Shown here piece by piece: positions 1 through 9,625 of a stretch of DNA of 60,242 nt (positions are counted from its first letter, which is position 1; the number at the start of each line of letters is the position of its first letter). A program made the position numbers and the translations under genes. The DNA is from Crocinitomicaceae bacterium (GTDB lineage: Bacteria > Bacteroidota > Bacteroidia > Flavobacteriales_D > Crocinitomicaceae), in assembly GCA_029252405.1 (NCBI GenBank), contig JAQXBM010000051.1, positions 1 to 60,242 on the forward strand, given 5' to 3'. The notes under the pieces are model-generated. The model did no database searches and had not been told where the DNA came from. It worked only from the letters and a program-made list of their open reading frames with translations.

Positions 1-162
1 AGTGAAACAATCAAATGGGAAGATGGACAAGAGTATCCACTAATTAAATTGGATATTTCTCACAAGTCACACCCATTCTTTACTGGAGTTGTTCAGTTCG
101 TGGATACTGCAGGACGTATCGACAAATTCAAGAACCGTTACGGATCAAGAAAGAAGAAGTAA
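1..162 (+). CDS. rpmE2: 50S ribosomal protein L31 type B, C-terminal part
   Basis: The window opens inside this gene, in frame 1, and the last 53 residues are visible. They include the SHPFFTG and [10 protein letters not shown] segments and a basic KKK end, which is the C-terminal half of the zinc-independent (type B) L31 protein of the large ribosomal subunit. The start lies upstream of the window. A strong intrinsic terminator follows 21 nt after the stop, so transcription ends here. Confidence 0.9.
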   Translation, partial: SETIKWEDGQEYPLIKLDISHKSHPFFTGVVQFVDTAGRIDKFKNRYGSRKKK

Positions 163-183
163 TTATCTTTCAAACATATTTGG

Positions 184-217
184 CCTCCTAATCGTATATC
201 GATTGGGAGGTTTTTTT
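184..217 (+). terminator. intrinsic terminator of rpmE2
   Basis: An 11-bp stem (184-194 with 200-210, one G-U pair) closes a 5-nt loop and is followed by seven T residues. It separates rpmE2 from the next transcription unit. Confidence 0.9.
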
Positions 218-286
218 GTGGCTCAATCTTTGCCCCATATTTACGTAAAACCTCGATCCAATGTAGAAACGGTCTAAGGTTTTAAG

Positions 287-294
287 TACATTTG
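287..294 (+). promoter_or_regulatory. -7 promoter element (TACATTTG) for the WG-repeat operon
   Basis: The octamer fits the Bacteroidota -7 consensus TAnnTTTG. I see no clear TTTG -33 box at the expected distance. Its last base is only 5 nt before the ATG at 300, so the transcript would start on or next to the start codon, giving a leaderless or nearly leaderless mRNA. Confidence 0.5.
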
Positions 295-299
295 TTCTG

Positions 300-2420
300 A
301 TGAAACGCACGGTTTTAAATAGTCTAGTCTTACTCCTGATAATATTCAGTGCTTCAGCGTCTTACGCGGGTAATGTAAAGAAAGGCTTCGTGGCGTTGGA
401 AATGCACGATTACTTTAAAGCCAAAAAGGCCTTTACGAAAGGAATGAAATACAATCCAGAGATCTGTTCGTTTGGATTGGCGAGCCTTTATTCTCGAGAC
501 AATCATGTGTTTTTTTCAAAAGATTCTGCTTATCGCTACATCAAGATGGCACGAACGACATTGTACGATGCTAAGGCACGCAAACGAGAGCGATGGGCGA
601 AATACGGATGGAGCCTGGCAGGAATCGATTCCTTGGAACAAATTATCACCAATCAGTTCTACGCTGAGGCCAAACAAATCAATACGCCAGAATCCTACGA
701 CGCCTTTTTAACGTCACATCCTAAATCGTCATACGCGCCGCGAGTTTTGGCCATTCGAGACTCAATTGCCTTTTTTAGTGCGGTCATGGAAAATACCTCT
801 TCAAGTTATCAGAGCTTTATGACGAGTTACCCCGAGAGTGACTATTTCGAAATTGCAAAGGATAATTTCTACGAGGTACAGTTCGATGAATTGACTGGAG
901 ATGGATCGTTGGCTTCGTACCTAGAGTTCGTGCAGTTGAATGCAAACAGCCCATTGCTGCCAGCCGCGGAAAAGAAAATATTTGAGATTGTCACCGAAGA
1001 AAATACCGCTCAATCCTTTGATGTCTTCATTCGGACCTATCCAGACAACGTCATGATTGATTTTGCCTGGAAACAATTGTATCAATCGTCTTTGGATACG
1101 CTAAACGCATTGACATTAAAACGATTCAAATCAAAATACCCCAATTATCCGTATCAAAAGGAATTGTTGCGCGACATCGCTTATCTCGATTCAACATTTT
1201 TGCCAATCAAAGAAGGGGAACTGTTCGGCTTCATGAATACGGCTGGAATACACATGATTCCGTCAATGTATCAGCAAGTTTCGCCTTACAGTGAAGGTTT
1301 GGCAGTGGTTGAAAAGAATGGAAAGTACGGCGTAATCGACAAATACAATCAAGTTCAAATACCGTTTAAGTTTGATGCCATTTCAGATTTCATGAATGGT
1401 CGAGCAATCGTTGAACAGGATGGACTTCAGGGCATGATTCACAGGAATGGAAGCTTCGTATTCGAGTGCAAGTTCGATGATATGGGGACGCTTTCGGATG
1501 GGCTCATTTACGCCGGTAATGGTGAAAAATTCGGGTACTACGACGCTACGGGGTTCTTGAGAATTCCAATGAAATTTACCGATGCGTTTGACTTCAGTGA
1601 TGGTGTCGCCAAGGTAGAGGTAGATGGATTGGAAGCGTTTATCGATATCTACGGCGTGTACGCTGTGCCGCCTGCGTTCGAAGAAATTAGACCGTATTCT
1701 GATTCGCTCTACATTTATGGAGAAGATGGTTTTTACGGATTTATGAATCGCTTCGGGAAAGCTGTAATCGAGCCCTTATACGACGAGATTGGTGAGTTAC
1801 ACAAGGGTTTTTCAATTGCACTGAATGATGGAGAGATTGTTTACCTGGACGAAGCAGGGAAAATTGCTGTTCAAAACGATTTAGAAGAATTCCCGAATTT
1901 CATGTCCCGAGCAGAGTTTATCAAAGGAGAGGCAGTCGCAATGAAAGATGGCGAATACGGAAAAATAGATCAGAAAGGTCGTACAGTAATTGATTTTAAA
2001 TACGAGAACCTCGGAGTTGGCGCTTACATCTTTCCCTTCAAAAAGAAAGGCATGTGGGGCGTTATGAACGCAGCGGAGAAAGCACTTGTTCCTGCAAAGT
2101 ATTCCTCAATTGCCGTGCATGAAGACAAGTACTTTATTGTAAATGCTGATTTTGGAGAAGGTGTTCTCGGATTGAATGGAGAAGAAATCATTCCACTCAG
2201 TTTCGAAAGTGTCGATTACCTTTCCAATGACTTATTCATTGTTGAAAGTGAAACTGGATTCGGAGTTCTGCGTAAAGGAGAAATGATTGCTCCGCTAGAA
2301 TTTCAATCGATTCAAGTATTCGGAAAAGATTATTTACTTTTAATCAAATCAGATCGCTGGGCATATCTCGAAATTGTCACAGGGAAATTAATAGAAATGA
2401 ACGCAGAGACGGGTGAGTGA
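300..2420 (+). CDS. secreted WG-repeat protein
   Basis: The 706-aa product has a cleavable signal peptide (KR, a hydrophobic run, then ASYAG near residue 23), so it should be periplasmic or surface-exposed. Residues of about 25-290 are helical and look like degenerate TPR-type repeats (phrases such as SYxxFxxxYPxS recur). From about 305 to the end there are at least eight WG-type repeats, each with a G.[YFW]G.[IM] core followed by P..[YF] and a D/E-rich turn (for example KYGVID, KFGYYD, EYGKID, MWGVMN). WG repeats are beta-rich scaffolds with no known catalysis; a binding role is inference. The stop overlaps the next reading frame by 8 nt, which implies an operon with the two TonB-C-like genes that follow. 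Confidence 0.8.
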   Translation: MKRTVLNSLVLLLIIFSASASYAGNVKKGFVALEMHDYFKAKKAFTKGMKYNPEICSFGLASLYSRDNHVFFSKDSAYRYIKMARTTLYDAKARKRERWAKYGWSLAGIDSLEQIITNQFYAEAKQINTPESYDAFLTSHPKSSYAPRVLAIRDSIAFFSAVMENTSSSYQSFMTSYPESDYFEIAKDNFYEVQFDELTGDGSLASYLEFVQLNANSPLLPAAEKKIFEIVTEENTAQSFDVFIRTYPDNVMIDFAWKQLYQSSLDTLNALTLKRFKSKYPNYPYQKELLRDIAYLDSTFLPIKEGELFGFMNTAGIHMIPSMYQQVSPYSEGLAVVEKNGKYGVIDKYNQVQIPFKFDAISDFMNGRAIVEQDGLQGMIHRNGSFVFECKFDDMGTLSDGLIYAGNGEKFGYYDATGFLRIPMKFTDAFDFSDGVAKVEVDGLEAFIDIYGVYAVPPAFEEIRPYSDSLYIYGEDGFYGFMNRFGKAVIEPLYDEIGELHKGFSIALNDGEIVYLDEAGKIAVQNDLEEFPNFMSRAEFIKGEAVAMKDGEYGKIDQKGRTVIDFKYENLGVGAYIFPFKKKGMWGVMNAAEKALVPAKYSSIAVHEDKYFIVNADFGEGVLGLNGEEIIPLSFESVDYLSNDLFIVESETGFGVLRKGEMIAPLEFQSIQVFGKDYLLLIKSDRWAYLEIVTGKLIEMNAETGE

Positions 2421-3201
2421 CATGATGGACTTACTGGAGAAGCACAGATTCGGCGTAGTTGCCGTAATTGCTGCGTACGTCGTGATTTTTGCTTATTTCC
2501 AAGTTGGAACATACGATGGTCCAGGAGTACCATACAGCCCATTTCATGAAGGTCCTGAATTGGAAATTCCTGAAGACGAAATCGCGCTGCAACCTGAGAA
2601 TATTATGCTTCCGTCAAATTTTGATCCATCTAACATTAAGAATACGGCGAGGGATGAAAACGATAAGCGTGCTCGATCAGAAGAAAATTATTCTGTGAGT
2701 GAATACACAGGAAACGGTGGTATTCAGGATGCAACCGAATACGAAAAGCGCATGTTTGAAGAGGCAGGTGGTGCCGCTGAGCGTGAAAAGATTAGAGCGC
2801 AAATTGAAGCGCGTAAACAACGCGAAAAAGAACAAGCGCAAAACAATGCGACCAACGATCAAAATTCATCAACCCAAGGTACGAATAATGCAGTTGCTGG
2901 AAATGTCATGGTGAGTTTCAACGTTCCGAAGCACACGGCTCACCAAGGAAATGATTATTACGTGAGAAACCCTGGCTACAAGTGTGGAGTTGGAGCTTCA
3001 GGAAGAGTGATGATTTTGGTGAAAGTGGATCAATCAGGAAAAGTACTTTCTGCGACTTACGATCCATCTCAAAGTGATAACGCGACTTATTGTATGATCA
3101 CAGAAGCTAAGAAATACGCACTCATATCCCGTTTTAATTATGCTGCAGATGCCGCAAAATCTCAATCGGGTTGGATTTCTTATACCTTTATCTCTCAATA
3201 A
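2413..3201 (+). CDS. membrane-anchored TonB-C-like protein
   Basis: The 262-aa protein has one N-terminal transmembrane helix (about residues 12-30), a long polar and charged region containing a K/R/E/Q helix (about 110-145), and a C-terminal domain of about 85 residues. That domain has the GRVMILVKVDQSGKV pattern and an A..YAL..RF..A segment ending in a strand, as in the TonB C-terminal fold. The architecture matches energy transducers, which reach from the inner membrane to outer-membrane partners. There is no ExbB/ExbD nearby, so the role in transport is unproven. The GTG at 2413 overlaps the upstream gene; ATG codons at 2422 and 2425 are equally plausible starts. Confidence 0.65.
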   Translation: MSDMMDLLEKHRFGVVAVIAAYVVIFAYFQVGTYDGPGVPYSPFHEGPELEIPEDEIALQPENIMLPSNFDPSNIKNTARDENDKRARSEENYSVSEYTGNGGIQDATEYEKRMFEEAGGAAEREKIRAQIEARKQREKEQAQNNATNDQNSSTQGTNNAVAGNVMVSFNVPKHTAHQGNDYYVRNPGYKCGVGASGRVMILVKVDQSGKVLSATYDPSQSDNATYCMITEAKKYALISRFNYAADAAKSQSGWISYTFISQ

Positions 3202-3208
3202 ATCCTTT

Positions 3209-3568
3209 ATGAAAAGCCTTTTCTTCTTTCTCTTTATAATTCTAGCGTCAAATGGAAATGCTCAAATTTTAAGCGGAGCGGTGTTGGAAGATGGACGGAA
3301 GATCACTGGAGAACCAAAGTACATCGTAGAGGGCATGAAAAATGGCTGGGCAAAGTATGATCTTTCAGTGAACATTGCAGGAAAGGTGACATCAGTGACA
3401 CTGGTTGATTCAAACCTCAAAAGCACTCCCGCAACAACGATTATTCGAAATCACGTCAAGAAGTATACCTTTGAGCCTGGAACGTACTATCCAAAGTTCC
3501 ACCACGTGATCGTTAAAGTCACAATGCTCAAAGGAAATGTTGGGAATCCACAAATCGATTTGGACTAG
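3209..3568 (+). CDS. small secreted TonB-C-like protein
   Basis: I start this at the ATG at 3209, which gives a clean signal peptide (K, hydrophobic run, SNGNAQ near residue 19). An upstream in-frame ATG at 3140 would place 23 polar residues before the signal. The remaining 100 residues have the alternating pattern of a TonB C-terminal domain (GWAKYDLSVNIAGKV, then a Y.FEPG segment and a final V.VTM strand). It lies 7 nt after the preceding TonB-C-like gene, so the two are probably co-transcribed and may work together. The protein is secreted and has no anchor, so it is not a classical energy transducer. Confidence 0.6.
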   Translation: MKSLFFFLFIILASNGNAQILSGAVLEDGRKITGEPKYIVEGMKNGWAKYDLSVNIAGKVTSVTLVDSNLKSTPATTIIRNHVKKYTFEPGTYYPKFHHVIVKVTMLKGNVGNPQIDLD

Positions 3569-3695
3569 ATTTCTCTCCATTTTCCGTGGCACAAAATATT
3601 CTGTGAAATTTCTGTTTTCGAGGTAACCATTCCGTTCATTTACTCGTCATTAGTCTAGGAAAGTGCTAAAACGATTAAATGCTCCGCATTCTTTG

Positions 3696-3703
3696 TAAAT
3701 TTG
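3696..3703 (+). promoter_or_regulatory. -7 promoter element (TAAATTTG)
   Basis: The octamer matches TAnnTTTG exactly and lies 25 nt before the ATG of the large secreted protein, so a leader of about 20 nt is expected. No convincing -33 box is visible. Confidence 0.5.
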
Positions 3704-3728
3704 CACTGTGCAATTGAAACTTAAATAA

Positions 3729-6677
3729 ATGAGGTATCTAGTCTCGATATTCATCTTTGTAACGATGTCGCTCAACGCGTGGTCGCAATGTGCGAACCCA
3801 ACGGTGATGCTCGACGAACCTTTCAATTCGGCTCCAGTAACTGGGGCTATCACGACCAATATCTACGGATCTGGTTTTTGGACAAATGCAGCTTACACCT
3901 TGAGTGGAGCAGGGCACGGTTGGTTCAATGTAATCAACGGACTTGGAAATGTTGATGTTTACGACCGCCAAGTGAATGGTTTTTGTGTCGATTCAGCGAT
4001 TACAGTGACCTTTTGGACAAGACAATCTTTCGGAACAACCAATGTCACATTCAGTGCGATTGATGATTTAGGAGCCGTTCTTCAAACTACAACACTCAAC
4101 CTTACGAATGCTTATCAGCAAATCACGTTCAATTTTAATGCGACAACAGCAGGATTGAGATTCGTCATTCATTGCAATTCCACTGGAGGAAACGGTGTGG
4201 ATATTTGTGTAGAGGATTTGTTGATTACACATTGTGCAACTGCTCCTTCGGAAAATCATGTGTATGGCGTCTGCACTCAAACTACGCCGATAGATTTATT
4301 CTCTCTCTTTACCAGTAACATCGGAATTGGAGGAACTTGGTCGGGCCCCTCAGCGTTGGCTAATGGAGATCAAGGTACCTTTGATCCTGCAGTGAATGCA
4401 AATGGCATTTATCAGTACACACTTACGAGTAATTGCGGAGTTGGCGTTTCAACTGTTGAGGTGGAAATCATGCCAGATGTTGATTTAGGGAATGATACAA
4501 CGCTTTGCGCGGGAGCCGCAGTTACTTTGGATGCAGGTCCAGGTTTCGACGAATATCTCTGGTCGAACAATGCGACAACTCAAACCATAACGGTTGCCAC
4601 AGCTGGATTGTATACGGTTGATGTCAGTTCTTCATTAGGAAACTTAATTCAGAACGGTGATTTTGAGAGTGGTAGCGCATTCAATACGGATTATGTGCCA
4701 GGTTCTGGAGGTACGTGGGGATTGCTATCTGCACCAGGAACCTACGCGGTTACAACTTCACCGCAGTTAGCCCACAACAACTTTGCGAATTTCCCTGATC
4801 ACACCACAACTGGTCCTGGGAACATGCTGGTAGTCAATGGTTCTTCAATCGCAGGAACGAACGTTTGGTGTCAAGATGTGATTGTAACACCAAATACAGA
4901 TTATTCATTTTCAGCCTGGGCTGCAACACCTGTGAACCCTGCGAATGTCGCCAACCTTCAGTTTTACGTGGACGGAGCACCAATTGGAAGCGTATTTAGT
5001 GCACCTACAGTGATTGGACAGTGGCAGCAGTATTCAGATACGTGGAACTCAGGAACAAATACAACAATTACGATTTGTATCGTAAATCAGAACACGACGG
5101 GAGGTGGAAACGATTTCTGTTTAGATGATCTTTCATTCTCCCCAACTTGCACCAAATCAGATGATATTTTAATTGACGTTCAGGCACCTGTGCAAACCAT
5201 TACCGTGATCGATCCTACGTGTTTAGGAGATACAGATGGAGAAATTCATGTCGATAATCCACTTGCGTTGGAGTACAGTTTCGACGGGGGAGCATCTTGG
5301 GTAGCAGACTCATTCTTGTTGAACCTTGGAGCTGGGACCTACACGGTTTGTTCAGGAACAGCGATCGGTTGTCTGCTCTGCGATGTAGTGACGCTTGTTG
5401 ATCCAGCACCTGTTGTATTGAGCGTATCGAATGATACCACAATCTGTGAAAATGGAACGGCACAATTAGTAGCATCCGCGACGGGAGGCACGGCTTTCGA
5501 TTTTCATTGGGATCACACCACTGATTTAAGCGCTAACCAGTCGGTTTCACCTATAGGGAGCACGTCTTACACTGTCTATGCGGAAAATCAAAACGGATGT
5601 CAATCACCTTCTGAAACGATCAATGTTTCATTGTTTACACCATTGTCTGGAACGATTTCCATTTTTGATACGATCTGTCCTGGTTTCACGAGTGATCTCT
5701 TAGCAACGGCTGCAGGAGGTCAAGGTGCACCTTATACCTTCACGTGGAGCACGGGTGATGTAAATACGGCAGCGGCTTCCGATCAAATTACGGTGAGTCC
5801 AGGCTCGACAACAGATTATATAGTCACAATTACGGATGGTTGTGAATCGACGCCGCTTGTTTTGACGACAAATGTATATGTTGCTCCATTGCCAGTTCCT
5901 TCGGTGAATGTGCTGAATCCAAATCAATGCGAGCCGGCGGTATTCGAAATTCAGAATACAACACCAAATACCTTGAGCAGTTATTGGTTGGTAGACGGAA
6001 ATCAGGAGTTTGTGAATCAGAATACTATCGTCACATGGGATATGTACGCTGGTAACTATGATGTTCAGCTGATTATCACTTCGACTAACGGATGTATTGA
6101 CTCAACGACTTTTGTGGATTTATTGCACGTGGATCCAATCCCAGAGGCGAATTTCGGATATTCTCCGAATCCAATCTTGATGTTCAACACACAAGTGAAT
6201 TTCACCAATTTGTCTGTTAACGGTTCAAGTTATCAATGGACATTTGAGGATGGTAATCCTTCTGTTTCCATCGAAGAGAATCCAACCGTTTTGTTCCCTG
6301 ATGGCTTGGAAGGAGAGTACGATGTCACGCTCATCACGACGTCCGATTTAGGTTGTTCAGACACGATTACACTTCCGCTTGTTGTATTGCCTGAAGTATT
6401 GATGTACGCTCCAAATGCCTTCACTCCAGACGGTGATGAGCACAACCAAAACTGGCGAATCCACATTGTTGGGATCGATGTATTCGATTTCGAATTGCAG
6501 ATTTACAATCGCTGGGGAGAAGTGGTTTGGGAAAGCCAAGATCCAGAAGCTGGTTGGGACGGGACTTACAAAGGTCAGAAGTGTCCGACTGGAACGTATA
6601 CGTGGGTTGTCCGCGCTGGAGATTTATTGAATGACGGTCAGTACACCTACAATGGTCATGTTACCTTACTGAAGTAA
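3729..6677 (+). CDS. large T9SS cargo with type B (gliding-motility) C-terminal sorting domain
   Basis: The 982-aa protein starts with a signal peptide ending near AWSQC. It continues with Thr/Asn/Gly-rich beta modules; there is a carbohydrate-binding-like segment near residues 310-475 (ending NDFCLDDLSFSP), then Ig/SprB-like repeats and a PKD domain near 800-885 (YQWTFEDG). The last 90 residues begin YAPNAFTPDGDEHN and end in the IYNRWGEVVWES...GWDG.YKG...GTYTWVV pattern of the gliding-motility-associated (type B) C-terminal domain, used for export by T9SS and often for non-covalent surface retention. No catalytic domain is recognisable, so an adhesin or surface-layer role is inference. Its last 17 nt overlap the convergent gene. 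Confidence 0.85.
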   Translation: MRYLVSIFIFVTMSLNAWSQCANPTVMLDEPFNSAPVTGAITTNIYGSGFWTNAAYTLSGAGHGWFNVINGLGNVDVYDRQVNGFCVDSAITVTFWTRQSFGTTNVTFSAIDDLGAVLQTTTLNLTNAYQQITFNFNATTAGLRFVIHCNSTGGNGVDICVEDLLITHCATAPSENHVYGVCTQTTPIDLFSLFTSNIGIGGTWSGPSALANGDQGTFDPAVNANGIYQYTLTSNCGVGVSTVEVEIMPDVDLGNDTTLCAGAAVTLDAGPGFDEYLWSNNATTQTITVATAGLYTVDVSSSLGNLIQNGDFESGSAFNTDYVPGSGGTWGLLSAPGTYAVTTSPQLAHNNFANFPDHTTTGPGNMLVVNGSSIAGTNVWCQDVIVTPNTDYSFSAWAATPVNPANVANLQFYVDGAPIGSVFSAPTVIGQWQQYSDTWNSGTNTTITICIVNQNTTGGGNDFCLDDLSFSPTCTKSDDILIDVQAPVQTITVIDPTCLGDTDGEIHVDNPLALEYSFDGGASWVADSFLLNLGAGTYTVCSGTAIGCLLCDVVTLVDPAPVVLSVSNDTTICENGTAQLVASATGGTAFDFHWDHTTDLSANQSVSPIGSTSYTVYAENQNGCQSPSETINVSLFTPLSGTISIFDTICPGFTSDLLATAAGGQGAPYTFTWSTGDVNTAAASDQITVSPGSTTDYIVTITDGCESTPLVLTTNVYVAPLPVPSVNVLNPNQCEPAVFEIQNTTPNTLSSYWLVDGNQEFVNQNTIVTWDMYAGNYDVQLIITSTNGCIDSTTFVDLLHVDPIPEANFGYSPNPILMFNTQVNFTNLSVNGSSYQWTFEDGNPSVSIEENPTVLFPDGLEGEYDVTLITTSDLGCSDTITLPLVVLPEVLMYAPNAFTPDGDEHNQNWRIHIVGIDVFDFELQIYNRWGEVVWESQDPEAGWDGTYKGQKCPTGTYTWVVRAGDLLNDGQYTYNGHVTLLK

Positions 6678-7089
6678 TTGAGTTAATATCCTTCAAACAT
6701 TTCCGAAAAGTCAGCAAAGCGAATACCGCGAACAGTAGTTGTCCTAAAATCATCCAATATTTCGTGATCCAATCGCTCAAGCCTAAACCTGTTGTATAGA
6801 GCTCTTCAAAATAGAAGAGGTTGTTGTGAGCGACATCTGCCAGAATGATAAATAACGTCAAAATTAGGCCTGCTTTAGGTCTAACGAAGAGTAAAAGTGC
6901 CGCAAGTGGATCCAAAAAAGTCAAGGAATCCCAGAAAATCATGTTGGGCAGGGGAGCGTTGTAGTTTTCGGATAGAAATCCATTATTAATCGCCCAGGAA
7001 ACATGAGTCGATGTCCCCATCAACATCGCGACTGATTGAATGATCAAGATTACTTTGGTTCCTAATTTTAGCTTTTTAAAGGTCGTCAT
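6661..7089 (-). CDS. four-helix membrane protein of unknown function
   Basis: The 142-aa product has about four hydrophobic segments (about residues 12-32, 56-70, 72-88 and 110-130) and no signal peptide. I do not recognise the family with confidence; the size and spacing resemble small DoxX-like or other four-helix integral membrane proteins. It is convergent with the T9SS cargo gene and overlaps its 3' end by 17 nt. It lies downstream of the acyl-CoA synthetase on the same strand but is separated from it by a terminator. Confidence 0.6.
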   Translation of the reverse strand: MTTFKKLKLGTKVILIIQSVAMLMGTSTHVSWAINNGFLSENYNAPLPNMIFWDSLTFLDPLAALLLFVRPKAGLILTLFIILADVAHNNLFYFEELYTTGLGLSDWITKYWMILGQLLFAVFALLTFRKCLKDINSITSVR

Positions 7090-7103
7090 CAGTCGAATTC
7101 AAT

Positions 7104-7133
7104 AAAAAAATGCCGCCTCATCCGAAGCAGCAT
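7104..7133 (-). terminator. intrinsic terminator of the acyl-CoA synthetase gene
   Basis: Read on the minus strand, a 7-bp stem (7133-7127 with 7116-7110, one G-U pair) is followed by seven T residues (7110-7104). On the plus strand the right arm is followed by five T residues, so it may act weakly in both directions. Confidence 0.7.
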
Positions 7134-7169
7134 TTTTAAATCTTTCAATTAATAGTTTTTCAGTATCAA

Positions 7170-8939
7170 TTATTTCTTTGGATAAATCTTCGCAACCGTA
7201 GCAGCGTGAATTTCCATAATTTTCTTACGTTTCAATTTCAAGGTTGGTGTTAACTCTCCACCTTCAATGGACATTTCTTCAGGAAGTAATTCAACACATT
7301 TCAACTTCTCCCAGTTTCCAAATCCTTTGTTGAAGAATTCAACCTCTTTATTGACGCGTTCCTTCACTTGATCATTCGCAATCATAGATGCATGTGAACC
7401 ATCTCCGAGGTCTACACTCTTGCGTTTCGCCCATTCTGCAACGAATTCATAGTTAGGAACGATCAAAGCTGATGGGAATTTCTCTCCTTCACCAATCACA
7501 ATGATTTGCTCAATGAAACGCGATTCTTTGAATTTGTTTTCCATCGCCTGTGGAACGATGTATTTCCCTCCTGAAGTCTTGAAAATTTCTTTCTTACGAT
7601 CGGTAATCTTAAGGAATTTCCCTTCTTGGAATTCACCGATATCACCAGTGTGGAACCATCCATCTTTAATTACTTCTGCCGTTTTTTCTGGAAGATTGTA
7701 GTATCCCATCATTACGTTTGGACCTTTCACCAAAATCTCTCCGTCTTCGGCGATTTTCACCTCTACATTGTCAATTAATGCTCCAACACTTCCAATTCGG
7801 ATTCCTTTGTCGAAAGAGTTTACAGAACAAACAGGTGAAGTCTCAGTCAATCCGTATCCTTCAAGAATTGGAATGTCTGCAGCCAAGAAAATTCGAGCTA
7901 AACGTGGTTGTAAAGCAGCACTTCCAGAGGCAATTGCTCGAACATTTCCCCCCAAGGCTTCTTGCCATTTTGAGAAGATCAATTTACGTGCAATTTTCAA
8001 TTTGATGTTGTACATGAAGCTTCTTCCAACAACATCGTAATCTTCTGCTAAATCAACTGCCCAAAAGAACAATTTTCGTTTGATCCCCGTTAATTCATCA
8101 CCTTTTGCCATGATTTTATCGAATACTTTCTCGATCAAACGAGGCACTGCTGTAAAGACATCTGGATTCACCTCACGGATGTTATCTCCAATCGTGTCCA
8201 AGGACTCAGCAAAGTGAATCGAACAGCCGATGTACATGTATAGGTAATGCAACATTCTTTCATAAATGTGACATACAGGCAAGAAACTCAATACTTTCGA
8301 GTGCTGATCCGCTGGAATTGGATCGATACACGCTTCAACATTTGATAGAATGTTTTTGTGCGAAAGCATTACTCCTTTTGGATTTCCTGTTGTTCCAGAC
8401 GTATAAATGATCGTTGCTAATTCCTCATATTTCACTGCGTCCATTCGTGCTTGAACATCAGAAACGGGAATTGACTCACTATCTTTTTTGATTTCAGACC
8501 AATGGATTCCTCCAGGAACGTCATCTTCCATTGTGAAAATGTGTTCCAACGTCGAAATTGAAGGTCTAATTCGTGTTATTTTTTCATGTAATTCTTGATC
8601 CGCTACAACACACAATTTGATGCCAGCATCGTTGAAAATATACGTGTAGTCATTCTCCGAAATATTCGGATAAAATGGTACCACAATCGCACCAACTTGC
8701 TGAATGGCAATGTCCATAACATTCCACTCATAACGTGTTCCAGAAACCAAACCAATCATGTCTCCCGCTTTAACTCCCATTGCGATTAAACCGCGAGAAA
8801 TCGCCATTGCTTCATCCAAAAATTCCTTGGTTGAAACACCGATCCATTTTCCATTTGTCTTGGTGACAAACATGTTTTCATTTGGATACGTTTTCATTTG
8901 GTGATGGGGAACATCGAAGAGTCTTTTTGCTTCTATCAT
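7170..8939 (-). CDS. fadD: long-chain fatty acid--CoA ligase (AMP-forming)
   Basis: The 589-aa enzyme activates fatty acids to acyl-CoA through an acyl-adenylate. It carries the ANL-family phosphate loop YTSGTTGNPKG near residue 180, the GYGLTETSP acyl-adenylate motif near 355, and the W.HTGDIG...L.ITDRKKE.FKTSGGKY segment near 450-475 with the catalytic-hinge Asp/Arg. Length and motifs fit the bacterial FadD/FAA1-like (FAA15) branch. It is a cytoplasmic or peripheral membrane protein. The gene is alone on its transcript, followed by its own terminator. The fadD symbol is used in the broad sense. Confidence 0.9.
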   Translation of the reverse strand: MIEAKRLFDVPHHQMKTYPNENMFVTKTNGKWIGVSTKEFLDEAMAISRGLIAMGVKAGDMIGLVSGTRYEWNVMDIAIQQVGAIVVPFYPNISENDYTYIFNDAGIKLCVVADQELHEKITRIRPSISTLEHIFTMEDDVPGGIHWSEIKKDSESIPVSDVQARMDAVKYEELATIIYTSGTTGNPKGVMLSHKNILSNVEACIDPIPADQHSKVLSFLPVCHIYERMLHYLYMYIGCSIHFAESLDTIGDNIREVNPDVFTAVPRLIEKVFDKIMAKGDELTGIKRKLFFWAVDLAEDYDVVGRSFMYNIKLKIARKLIFSKWQEALGGNVRAIASGSAALQPRLARIFLAADIPILEGYGLTETSPVCSVNSFDKGIRIGSVGALIDNVEVKIAEDGEILVKGPNVMMGYYNLPEKTAEVIKDGWFHTGDIGEFQEGKFLKITDRKKEIFKTSGGKYIVPQAMENKFKESRFIEQIIVIGEGEKFPSALIVPNYEFVAEWAKRKSVDLGDGSHASMIANDQVKERVNKEVEFFNKGFGNWEKLKCVELLPEEMSIEGGELTPTLKLKRKKIMEIHAATVAKIYPKK

Positions 8940-9136
8940 AATTAGTGCTTTGTGTATGTGACGAATTTAACAAAAAAAGTACGAAAAAATGTTCGACAGA
9001 AGGTGTGTTCTGTTAGGTGAAAAGGGTATTTGGGTAAATCAAGCCTCAGAATTGTATCAAAAGGGCTTAAATAAAGTTATGTTGTTGTAACAATATTAGG
9101 TCTTCGATTGTTTTAACTGTTGAGATCTAAGCAGAT

Positions 9137-9625
9137 TTGAAAAGAAAAGAGTACAATATCGTAGTAAAAGAGCAGTCTGGTAATCTATACGGATACGCTA
9201 TTCGCTTCCTCAGAAATGAGGAGGACGCAAAAGATATTGTGCAAGATGTTTTCGAAAAACTTTGGTTGAATAGGAACAAAGTAGAATTCGCGAAATCCAA
9301 GTCATGGATGTTCACAACTGCACACAATGCGATGATTAATTTCTCTACTCGAAAAGGGAGAATGAAACTGAGCCCGGAAATGGCGGAATTTGATTCAGGG
9401 AAATCTCAATCGAATTTATTCGAGTCGCACGAAGTTGTTGAACGCGCAGTAAGTATTTTACCTCCAATTCAAAAAAGTGTGATTTTATTGCGTGACCTTG
9501 AAGATTACTCTTACAAGGAAATAGGTGACATCTTGGATTTATCCGACTCGCAAGTGAAAGTATATCTGTTTAGAGCTAGAAAGAAAATTAAAAAGCAGTT
9601 AAAAGGATTGGTAGAATTAGTATGA
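9137..9625 (+). CDS. ECF-family RNA polymerase sigma factor
   Basis: The 162-aa protein has only sigma regions 2 and 4. Region 2 is near residues 10-75 (GYAIRFLRNEEDAKDIVQDVF, then SWMFTTAHN). Region 4 is near 105-155 (LPPIQKSVILLRDLEDYSYKEIGDIL, then QVKVYLFRARKKIK). An in-frame stop lies only 9 nt upstream, so the TTG at 9137 is the only start that preserves region 2. The stop overlaps the start of the next gene as ATGA, which implies translational coupling with the predicted trans-envelope anti-sigma factor. It probably directs transcription of envelope genes in response to that partner (inference). Confidence 0.9.
   Translation: MKRKEYNIVVKEQSGNLYGYAIRFLRNEEDAKDIVQDVFEKLWLNRNKVEFAKSKSWMFTTAHNAMINFSTRKGRMKLSPEMAEFDSGKSQSNLFESHEVVERAVSILPPIQKSVILLRDLEDYSYKEIGDILDLSDSQVKVYLFRARKKIKKQLKGLVELV

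Noticed and set aside
89-277. A 62-aa frame overlapping the end of rpmE2 and its terminator
   Set aside because: It is out of frame with L31 and crosses the terminator hairpin.
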